Assembly (NCBI GenBank): GCA_022571825.1
Contig: JACZXC010000064.1
Location: 1-10,455, forward strand
Direction of reading: 5' to 3'
DNA: 10,455 bases
Source: Myxococcales bacterium
Lineage (GTDB): Bacteria; Myxococcota_A; UBA9160; SMWR01
Shown in pieces: positions 1 through 5,772 of this stretch. The notes beneath the pieces are model-generated. The model saw only the letters and a program-made list of their open reading frames with translations, did no database searches and was not told the origin of the DNA. Each line of letters begins with the position of its first letter. Position 1 is the stretch's first letter. The translations under genes and the position numbers were made by a program.

Positions 1-68
1 GCCCCGGCGCCCAGCTCGAGCAACTTCACCCCCTCGAAGATGCCACCGCGTTCGTCGGGTCCGCTCAT
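1..68 (-). CDS. CaiB/BaiF (class III) CoA-transferase, N-terminal fragment (cut by window edge)
   Basis: Only the first ~22 codons are inside the window. Read from the ATG at 68-66 they give MSGPDERGGIFEGVKLLELG followed by AG. The phrase GVKLLELGAG is the usual opening of class III CoA-transferases, which move CoA between carboxylic acids. The start lies 10 nt after the stop of the preceding CoA-transferase gene, so the two are almost certainly co-transcribed. An ATG at 76 is excluded because it stops after two codons. No strong Shine-Dalgarno sequence is visible before the chosen ATG, which fits coupling to the upstream gene. The family call rests on this short N-terminus plus the identical family next door. 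The catalytic region lies outside the window, so activity and substrate cannot be judged. Confidence 0.7.
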   Translation of the reverse strand, partial: MSGPDERGGIFEGVKLLELGAG

Positions 69-78
69 GGACTCATGC

Positions 79-1293
79 CTAGATCACGCCCTCGCGGGTC
101 AGTGTTTCGAGATCTCGGGGGCCGAGGCCGATCTCCCCGAAGACCTCCGCGTTGTGCTCGCCCACACGGGGAGCCCGCCGGCGCAGACCGATGCGCGTCG
201 CACTCGACTTGGCAAAGAAATCCGGGTGCTCGATCGATGCACCCAGCTCCGGGTACTCGAGGGTCGTGAACAGCTCGCGAGAGCGCAGCTGCGGCTGCTC
301 GAGGATCTCCCGGGCGTCGTTGCAGGGTGCCAACATGATGCGCCGCTTCACCGCCTGCTCGTACAGCTCGCGTCGGGTCTTGGTGGCGAAAAAGGCGCCG
401 AACGCCGCCTCGAGGCGCTCGACCTCCGACGGTGTGAGGGTGTTGTGGTTGTAGTGGGTCCAGTCGACCTTGCGCAGCCATTCCGGCGCCATGTCCGACT
501 CGACCATGTACTCGACGGTGGCGATCAGATTGCGAACGCGAGCCGCTCCGCCCCGAAGGCCGAAGGTCACGTAGCCGTCCTTCGCCTTCCAGATTTCGCG
601 CGTGTTTCCCAAGCTGGCGCCGCTTCGACTCCGCAGCTTCCCGGTCAACGCATACTGGCCCGCCCCGGTGACGAGGGTGCTGAGCTGGCACTCCTGCATC
701 GACACGTCGACGAGCTGACCGCGGCCCGTGATCTCTCGGGCATAGAGGGCCATGGCGATTCCCGCGGCGGCTTCGGGTCCCGCGTGGAGATAGGCCGTGG
801 GGAGTGTGCAGCGGACCGGGGGGCGATCCGCATCGCCGGTGAGCGCGGCGTTGCCTCCCATCGCCACCACCACCAGGTCGTGGGCGCGGTAGCGGGCGTA
901 GGGTCCGGTCTGGCCGAAGGGGGTGATGGCGCAGAAGATCAGACGCGGCCGGCGCTCGCGCAGGGACTCGTAGCCGATCCCCCGCTGGTCGAGGAGGCCC
1001 GGCGCGGAGGTTTCGAGCACCACGTCCGCGGTAGCGGCGAGCTCCCGAAACATCGAACAGCCCCGATCGACCTCGAGATTCAGCGTCACCCCCCGCTTGC
1101 TGGTGTTGAGAGCCAGCCACGGAAGACTGCGCTCGGGATCCTCCCGGCCGGCGAGATAGGGTCCGCGCCGACCTTCGAGATCGCCCCCGGTCGGCTCGAT
1201 CTTGATGACGTCGGCCCCCAGATCGCCAAGAATCTTGCCGGCCAGGAACCCCCGCTCGTCACTGAGGTCGAGAATGCGGATGCCGCTCAACAT
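79..1293 (-). CDS. CaiB/BaiF (class III) CoA-transferase family protein lacking the usual catalytic Asp
   Basis: The 404-residue product has the full length of class III CoA-transferases, which transfer CoA from an acyl-CoA to a free acid in fatty, aromatic or sterol acid metabolism. Family marks are visible in order: IRILDLS near the start, GDLGADVIKIEP at 23-34, LNTSKRGVTLNL at 62-73, ITPFGQTGP at 123-131, and YAREITGRGQLVDVSMQE at 184-201. Aligned by eye to formyl-CoA transferase through the conserved TGRGQ and SMQ segments, the position of its catalytic Asp169 falls on Tyr168 here (TAYLHAGPEAA, 166-176). A HAGPEAA-type motif stands where the Asp loop would be. The enzyme may be inactive alone, may use another residue, or may be one subunit of a pair with the second CoA-transferase starting 10 nt downstream. 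The start is an ATG with the family's normal N-terminus and no clear Shine-Dalgarno sequence. The substrate cannot be predicted. Confidence 0.9.
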   Translation of the reverse strand: MLSGIRILDLSDERGFLAGKILGDLGADVIKIEPTGGDLEGRRGPYLAGREDPERSLPWLALNTSKRGVTLNLEVDRGCSMFRELAATADVVLETSAPGLLDQRGIGYESLRERRPRLIFCAITPFGQTGPYARYRAHDLVVVAMGGNAALTGDADRPPVRCTLPTAYLHAGPEAAAGIAMALYAREITGRGQLVDVSMQECQLSTLVTGAGQYALTGKLRSRSGASLGNTREIWKAKDGYVTFGLRGGAARVRNLIATVEYMVESDMAPEWLRKVDWTHYNHNTLTPSEVERLEAAFGAFFATKTRRELYEQAVKRRIMLAPCNDAREILEQPQLRSRELFTTLEYPELGASIEHPDFFAKSSATRIGLRRRAPRVGEHNAEVFGEIGLGPRDLETLTREGVI

Positions 1294-1316
1294 CGCCGGG
1301 CGAGTCTACCCAACCC

Positions 1317-1341
1317 GGATCCGACATCGGAAAACGGATCC
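1317..1341. repeat. inverted repeat between the SGNH/TPR gene and the CoA-transferase gene
   Basis: Perfect 7-bp arms GGATCCG (1317-1323) and CGGATCC (1335-1341) enclose an 11-nt loop. This lies in the 93-bp gap that follows the SGNH/TPR stop and precedes the CoA-transferase start. A second, smaller hairpin (CGGGG/CCCCG, near 1354-1367) lies closer to the SGNH/TPR stop. Neither is followed by a T-run on the minus strand, so an intrinsic terminator is not supported. The larger repeat could be an operator or a processing hairpin. GGATCC is itself palindromic, which raises the chance of coincidence. Confidence 0.3.
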
Positions 1342-1386
1342 TCCTCGCAGCTTCGGGGCCTTCCCCGCGGTACGCAACGCGCGGCT

Positions 1387-3561
1387 TCAGGGCGAGGGCG
1401 GAGCGGGCCGCAGTGTTCGGAGCGCGGCCTCCAGCTGCTGTCGCGCGTCCGGATCCGCGGGGTCCAGGCGAACCGCCCGGCGCAGGTGAGCCACGGCGCG
1501 TTGGCGATTCCCCTGGGCAAACAGCGCCACGCCCAATGCGGTGTGCACGCCGGACTGGTTCGGAAGACCGCGAAGTGCCGTCTCCAGGTGGGCCACCGCC
1601 TCGTCGAGTTCTCCCCGCGCCAATCGAGCCAGGCCCAGGCGATGGTGAACGGCGGGCTGCGACGGCCGCGCCTCGAGCACGCGTCGGTAATGGACCATCG
1701 CCTCGTCGTCGCGACCGAGCTCGCGCAGGGCGTTGCCCAGGTGAAACCGCGCGTTGAAGTCCTCCGGGTCCAGCTGCACCGCCCGCTCGAGCTGCGCCAG
1801 AGCCGCGGGCACTTCTCCCATCTGCATGAGGGCGATCCCGTAGGCCACCCGCCACTCGACCACGACCGGCACCTGCTTCACCAAGACGCGAAGCTGTTCG
1901 GCGGCACCGGCGTCGTCGCCGTGGCCCGAGAGCAGCGCCGCATACCCTCGGCGCAGCAACAGGTCGTTGGGAGCTCGCTCGATCGCGCGCCGGTAGACCT
2001 CGCCGGAATCCGCCGCGTCCCCAACCCGGCGTCGCGCGAAGCGAACCGGACTCGCGCCGGCCCCACGCGACTGGGCCAACACTTCGCTGCGATTTCTCAT
2101 GGGAACGGAGAGTCGATCGAGGTCCCAGTTGGTGAGCGCCAGGGCATCGGCCACGGCCTCGATCGAGGCGGGAGCACCGGATGCCCGACGGTCGCGAATC
2201 CCATCGGGCAAGAGCGCTTCGATCGCCGGCAGAATCGACCGGGCCATCAGATAGCTCCCCTCGAAGGCCAGGTGGACGTGGTCGTAGAAAAGCTGGTTTC
2301 CCGGAACTCCCTGAGGGCTGAACTCGCTCTCCGCGAATCGGCGCTCGGCATCGACCAGATGCGCGCCGGAAGCCTGGCTCGCCGCGGCGACCTCCCGGAT
2401 GATCGCGTTGATCCTTGAATCGGCGCGGTAGCGTCCCAGGTCCAGGTCGCGAGCCCGCCCCAGCGCCTGGCGCGCCTCGGCCTCGCGGCCGAGTTCGAGA
2501 AGACAGGTGCCGACTCGGAAATGCAGCTCGGCGTAGTCGGCGTCGATCGTCGCGACGCGGCCGAACTCCGACAACGCCCCCTCGCAGTCGCCGCGCTCCT
2601 GGCGCCGTCGACCCTCGCGAAGGGCGGACCGGAATCGCCGGACCTGGTCGCCATCGAGGTCGTCGGGATGCAGCGAGGCAAAGGGTGCGAAGTCCCGCAG
2701 GTTGGACGCGACGGTGATCAGGATCAGCTTCGCCGAGTGGGCCTCCGCCGCTGCGACCATGTCCTCCAGATTTTTCCGGAAGTGCCCGTAGCTCCGCTCG
2801 AGATCTGGATCGCCGGGGCGAATCAGCGTCCGCTTCAGCAGCTCCCTCGCCGTGGCAGGGTCCGGAACGGCCGGCGACGCGGCGCCGCTCGTGACGCGAG
2901 CCCCGATCCGCCGCGCGAGCTGGCCGATGCGCAGACCTCGCGCCCACAGGCCGGCCCGAATTCGCCGGAGACTCGGCGTGGTTCCGGCGGTTCCCGTCGA
3001 GGTCTGCACCGCGCCCGGGCCGTAGGGACCGACCACCTCGTTGTTCCCGAGATACACCACGAAAAGATCAGGATCGTGACCGGCTGCCTCTCGCAAGATC
3101 GGCAGGACGATGTGGGAGTTCACGGCGGCTACCGCGGCGTTCACGACCTCGAAGTGAGCCGTCGGATAGCGTTGGGACAAGAGGACGTCGAGCACGCGGG
3201 CAAAACCGTACTCGGGCATGAGGTCACCGAAGGCAGCCGATCCCCCGAGTACGAATATGCGGTAGCGGTCTCTGGACTTCTCGCTTCCGAAGGTGACGGG
3301 CACGGGTCGGATGCTCGTGTCGCGCGAGAAGAAGCGTTCGGCGAAGTCCAGGTTCGTCGTGTACGCGTCTTGTGTTCGAATCTTGCGAAAAAGGGTGGGG
3401 GCCGATCCGAAGCCGCCGATGCGAAGCGCGCATTCCAGCAGCGCCAAGAAGCCCACCGGCGCGAGTACCGTCAGCGCGGCCACGGCCAGCCAGGTGTTCC
3501 GACGTCCCTGCGGCAGCGCGAGTCCTTCGGTTGGCTGGAGGCGTCGAAGCCCTCGGCCCAC
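1387..3561 (-). CDS. membrane-anchored SGNH/GDSL-hydrolase-like protein with TPR repeats
   Basis: The 724-residue product has a hydrophobic N-terminal segment (about 23-45), probably an uncleaved anchor holding the rest outside the inner membrane. An SGNH hydrolase-like domain follows. Block I is FVLGGSAAFG with candidate nucleophile Ser108, then VVNAAVAAVNSH (139-150) for block II, YLGNNE (170-175) with Asn173 for block III, and YDHVHL with Asp427 and His430 for the D-x-x-H block V. A pair of TPR-like helices (about 320-375) lies between blocks III and V. About six more TPRs fill 505-720. SGNH enzymes of this kind are esterases or acyltransferases, often acting on polysaccharides, and TPRs bind partners. 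The substrate is unknown. The start codon is GTG at 3561, 44 nt after the OmpA-type gene. A GGAG lies too close to it to be ideal, so the exact start is uncertain. The close spacing suggests an operon with the OmpA-type gene. Confidence 0.8.
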   Translation of the reverse strand: MGRGLRRLQPTEGLALPQGRRNTWLAVAALTVLAPVGFLALLECALRIGGFGSAPTLFRKIRTQDAYTTNLDFAERFFSRDTSIRPVPVTFGSEKSRDRYRIFVLGGSAAFGDLMPEYGFARVLDVLLSQRYPTAHFEVVNAAVAAVNSHIVLPILREAAGHDPDLFVVYLGNNEVVGPYGPGAVQTSTGTAGTTPSLRRIRAGLWARGLRIGQLARRIGARVTSGAASPAVPDPATARELLKRTLIRPGDPDLERSYGHFRKNLEDMVAAAEAHSAKLILITVASNLRDFAPFASLHPDDLDGDQVRRFRSALREGRRRQERGDCEGALSEFGRVATIDADYAELHFRVGTCLLELGREAEARQALGRARDLDLGRYRADSRINAIIREVAAASQASGAHLVDAERRFAESEFSPQGVPGNQLFYDHVHLAFEGSYLMARSILPAIEALLPDGIRDRRASGAPASIEAVADALALTNWDLDRLSVPMRNRSEVLAQSRGAGASPVRFARRRVGDAADSGEVYRRAIERAPNDLLLRRGYAALLSGHGDDAGAAEQLRVLVKQVPVVVEWRVAYGIALMQMGEVPAALAQLERAVQLDPEDFNARFHLGNALRELGRDDEAMVHYRRVLEARPSQPAVHHRLGLARLARGELDEAVAHLETALRGLPNQSGVHTALGVALFAQGNRQRAVAHLRRAVRLDPADPDARQQLEAALRTLRPAPPSP

Positions 3562-3605
3562 TCTCCAGCATCAGGTGGAGATCTACCGCGTCAAGAAACC
3601 ACCGA

Positions 3606-4397
3606 TCAGCGGGCCGCGGCCACTCCGGTCGCGCGCACCTCGAACTCGACGCGGCGGTTGTTCCTGCGTCCTGCGAGCGTGCTGTTGTTCGCGACCGGCT
3701 GCACCGATCCATAGCCGCTCGCCACGATCCGGGTCGACGGAATGCCCTGCTCGACGAGGTAGCTGAACACGGCTTCGGCTCGCTCTTGGGAAAGCGCGAT
3801 GTTGAAGGCGTTGGCACCGCTGCTGTCACTGTAGCCGCGCACCGAGATCTGGGTGTCGGGGTAGGGCTTGAGAGCCTCGGCCAGCTTGTCCAGTCGCGCT
3901 GTCGCCGCCGGGGTGAGCTCCGCAGAGCTGAACCCGAACTGCAGGTGCTTGGGGAACCGCACGACCAGGGCACCGCGGCGACGCCAGACGTCGGCGCCGG
4001 CGATGCGCTCGATCGAGCGCTTCTCTTGGGCGAGATAGGGGTCGCCTTCGAAAAGGGCAAACACGAATTCGGGCTTCATCACGGGGGCGAACCCCGCGGG
4101 AATCTCGAAGGGCGCCGTGATCAGCTCGTAGGCTCCGGTCAACTCGCGGACCACGAACCGACCCACTCCGTCGACCAAGCCGATGGGCGCGCCTCGGAAG
4201 ACGCCGTCCTTCTGGCTCTGCTCGATCACCCCCGCGGGGATCTCGAGAAATCCGTAGGCGATCGATAAGACACCGCGGCGGAATTTGTCGGCGGCCGTGT
4301 ACTCCGGCTCTGCGGCAGCGGAGGCGGCCGCGAGCCCGAGGCCCAGCAGACCGAGGCCCGCGATCAGAAGAGAGGATCGATGGAGTCGGCTCGTCAT
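3606..4397 (-). CDS. OmpA-family protein with N-terminal exosortase-associated (TIGR04073-like) domain
   Basis: The product (263 residues from ATG 4397) begins with a Sec signal peptide: RLHR, a Leu/Gly-rich core, and a cleavage-like SAAA before EPEY. Residues ~36-115 (numbered from the GTG at 4400) read as a TIGR04073-type exosortase-associated domain: DKFRRGVLSIAYGFLEIPAG, then GLVDGVGRFVVRELTGAYE, then FEIPAGFAPVMKPEF. Residues ~148-258 form an OmpA C-terminal peptidoglycan-binding domain. It has GYSDSSG with Asp192, NIALSQERAEAV with Arg207 (the diaminopimelate-contact pair), GYGSVQPVANN and GRRNNRRVEFEV. The protein is therefore predicted to be periplasmic or outer-membrane-associated and bound to the cell wall. 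GAAGGAG, 7 nt before ATG 4397, favours that start over the adjacent GTG. The PEP-CTERM gene upstream and the SGNH/TPR gene 44 nt downstream give it an exosortase-linked context. The TIGR04073 assignment is from memory of the motif pattern. Confidence 0.85.
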   Translation of the reverse strand: MTSRLHRSSLLIAGLGLLGLGLAAASAAAEPEYTAADKFRRGVLSIAYGFLEIPAGVIEQSQKDGVFRGAPIGLVDGVGRFVVRELTGAYELITAPFEIPAGFAPVMKPEFVFALFEGDPYLAQEKRSIERIAGADVWRRRGALVVRFPKHLQFGFSSAELTPAATARLDKLAEALKPYPDTQISVRGYSDSSGANAFNIALSQERAEAVFSYLVEQGIPSTRIVASGYGSVQPVANNSTLAGRRNNRRVEFEVRATGVAAAR

Positions 4398-4404
4398 CAC
4401 AGTG

Positions 4405-4411
4405 CTCCTTC
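4405..4411 (-). promoter_or_regulatory. ribosome binding site of the OmpA-family gene
   Basis: The minus strand reads GAAGGAG here, 7 nt before ATG 4397 and only 4 nt before the overlapping in-frame GTG at 4400. The spacing decides the start in favour of the ATG. Confidence 0.75.
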
Positions 4412-4477
4412 AACCAGTGGTCATCGCCACTATCGTACACCGTCGCTTGCCTCCGCGGCGGCGTCTGGGAAATTCTC

Positions 4478-4500
4478 GAATCTGACGGATCGTCAGATTC
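4478..4500. promoter_or_regulatory. perfect 23-bp palindrome, putative operator upstream of the OmpA-family gene
   Basis: Arms GAATCTGACG (4478-4487) and CGTCAGATTC (4491-4500) are exact reverse complements around the 3-nt centre GAT. The site lies in the 275-bp gap between the PEP-CTERM stop and the OmpA-type start, about 80-100 nt upstream of ATG 4397. The symmetric TCTGACG/CGTCAGA core resembles operators of TetR-type dimeric regulators. It is a poor intrinsic terminator because no T-run follows on either strand. A weak -10-like TACGAT (4432-4437, minus strand) lies downstream, which would put the palindrome near or just upstream of the promoter. I see no gene in the rest of this gap. Confidence 0.5.
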
Positions 4501-4672
4501 TCAACCTGCCCCCCGGCTCGAATTTCTCTTTGGGGTGAGTAGCCCTCACCGCTCGAGAGGTGTCGAAGCGGTCCTTCACGGATCCGCAACCGGCCACCCG
4601 AACTCGCGAGGGCCCCTTTCCAATTTCGGATCAGGGTGTGTCGTCCTGCCTGTCGGAGCGGAGGCTAGGCGG

Positions 4673-5455
4673 TCAGCGCTTTCTGCGCCGGCGGGCTGCC
4701 AGCCCCACCAGGCCGACCCCGAGCAGCACAGCAGTGCCCGGCTCGGGGGCAGCGATAACACTGTGTTGTCCCCCGCCAGTATCGTGGAGAACGAGGCCGG
4801 AGGGCCAGAAATCGTTGGACTCATTCCCAGCATTCAGCAGATGGTTGATGTCATCGATCAGCGGCAAGCCGGTCGGTGCGTGTTGCCACTCGTTGTCGGA
4901 GGAGGTGAAGGTCTTCTCGATGGTCGCGTAGAAGCCACCCACACTGCCGACAACATCGAAGGAGAAATTGAGAATGGAATCAAACGTCCCATGGGGCTCG
5001 CCCTCCGTCAGGAGGCCGTTGAGGGTCATATTGCTTTGGAGCGACGGGCTGCTGGTGTTGAGAGTAATGAAGAGGTCCTCGAAGCCGGCTCCAAAGCCGA
5101 GGTCGATCGGACTCACGCTCACCAGCGACAGGGCCACGATCTCGATGTCGATGGTATCGCTGTCGAGGATCAAGTTCCCCCCGTCTTCGAGACGCTCAAC
5201 GATCGTGTCGGCCTGGCCGACATTGATCGGCCCGCTCCCAAAGTCGAAGGTACCCAGCAGATTTCCTTGGAAAGTCACGGTTTGCGGGTTGGGCACCGTG
5301 GGGAAGTCGAAACTCGATCCCGGCGGCGTCTTGAATAGGTCGAAGCCCGTCTGGAGGATGGACGTGGCTCGGGCCATCCCGGTGAATGTCATGCACAGCG
5401 CTACGGCGAGTGTCGACCTGGCGAGCAGGCGCCTGGCCTTGAGGACGCGCGTCAT
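4673..5455 (-). CDS. PEP-CTERM sorting domain protein (exosortase substrate)
   Basis: The product has 260 residues from ATG 5455. An N-terminal Sec signal (MTRVLKARRLLARS, then a hydrophobic TLAVALCMTFTGMARA) is followed by a ~200-residue extracellular part rich in Gly, Asp, Ser and Thr and free of Cys. The C-terminus is a textbook PEP-CTERM tail: APEPGTAVLLGVGLVGLAA followed by RRRRKR. This comprises the PEP motif, a transmembrane stretch and a basic cluster. Exosortase recognises and cleaves such tails at the inner membrane during export to the surface or exopolysaccharide matrix. The central region (FDLFKTPPGSSFDF, GTFDFGSGPINVGQADTIVE) resembles a recurring class of PEP-CTERM proteins of unknown function. 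ATG 5455 is preferred over the in-frame GTG at 5488 because GGGAGGG lies 7 nt before it and gives a normal signal peptide. No exosortase gene is in the window. Confidence 0.92.
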   Translation of the reverse strand: MTRVLKARRLLARSTLAVALCMTFTGMARATSILQTGFDLFKTPPGSSFDFPTVPNPQTVTFQGNLLGTFDFGSGPINVGQADTIVERLEDGGNLILDSDTIDIEIVALSLVSVSPIDLGFGAGFEDLFITLNTSSPSLQSNMTLNGLLTEGEPHGTFDSILNFSFDVVGSVGGFYATIEKTFTSSDNEWQHAPTGLPLIDDINHLLNAGNESNDFWPSGLVLHDTGGGQHSVIAAPEPGTAVLLGVGLVGLAARRRRKR

Positions 5456-5462
5456 ACGATTT

Positions 5463-5469
5463 CCCTCCC
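5463..5469 (-). promoter_or_regulatory. ribosome binding site of the PEP-CTERM gene
   Basis: The minus strand reads GGGAGGG here, 7 nt before ATG 5455. It lies inside the longer reading frame that opens with GTG at 5488, so it argues for the shorter protein. Confidence 0.75.
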
Positions 5470-5539
5470 GGCTGCGTAGTTCGGACACAGGGAGGGAGCG
5501 CGGCTGGGCGAAACCATCCCCTTCCCCGATCGAATCCCA

Positions 5540-5555
5540 TGCAAGTTGGGGACCT
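5540..5555 (-). promoter_or_regulatory. putative sigma-54 (RpoN) promoter of the PEP-CTERM gene
   Basis: The minus strand reads AGGTCCCCAACTTGCA. It has the invariant GG and GC separated by exactly 10 nt, and a full TTGCA at the -12 element, against the consensus TGGCAC-N5-TTGCW. The -24 half is imperfect. Transcription would start near 5530, giving a leader of about 75 nt before ATG 5455. PEP-CTERM genes are known targets of the PrsK/PrsR two-component system, whose regulator is a sigma-54 activator, so the context supports the call. Confidence 0.5.
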
Positions 5556-5609
5556 TACGCGGAATCTCATTACTTTCAACAGGTTGCGGAACCGCGCGTC
5601 AGCGAATCT

Positions 5610-5644
5610 GGAAAAGTTCTTCCATTTTCGAGAACTTCTTTTCC
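5610..5644. promoter_or_regulatory. interrupted dyad, candidate enhancer-binding site for the PEP-CTERM promoter
   Basis: The left arm GGAAAAGTTCT (5610-5620) is complementary to AGAACTTCTTTTCC (5631-5644) once a 3-nt asymmetry is allowed. The inner part, AAGTTCT/AGAACTT, is a perfect 7-bp repeat with a 10-nt spacer. The centre lies about 97 nt upstream of the predicted sigma-54 start site, the usual position of activator sites for sigma-54 promoters. It could instead serve the divergent amidohydrolase gene, whose start is ~130 nt to the right. Confidence 0.35.
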
Positions 5645-5772
5645 GTTCGGCCGGTTCTCCCGGAAGCGTTTCACATCACGACGCGGATTCCGTCTATCGT
5701 AGGCGTGCGTAGCCAAAGGTCGGTCGTGCGGAGCTGCACGGAGGGAAGGTTTACCGACGAAAGGAGCCCGCC

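Noticed and set aside
40..2418. Long open frame on the plus strand (792 codons)
   Set aside because: It is antisense to the CoA-transferase and SGNH/TPR genes, crosses their boundary, and gives a His/Arg/Gly-rich product with no family pattern. It is a shadow in GC-rich DNA.
2521..3714. Plus-strand frame of 397 codons across the SGNH/TPR start and the OmpA-type 3' end
   Set aside because: It spans two well-supported opposite-strand genes and the gap between them, and has no protein-family features.
4478..4500. Palindrome as a rho-independent terminator of the PEP-CTERM gene
   Set aside because: It lies 173 nt past the stop, its stem is not especially GC-rich, and no T-run follows on the minus strand.
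5456..5488. Longer PEP-CTERM start at GTG 5488
   Set aside because: The extra 11 residues would put charged residues before the signal peptide, and the strong GGGAGGG site with 7-nt spacing points to ATG 5455.
5645..5772. Sigma-70 promoter for the amidohydrolase gene
   Set aside because: Candidate hexamers (TTCACA with TCTATC 17 nt later, near 5670-5700) match the -10 consensus too poorly to call.
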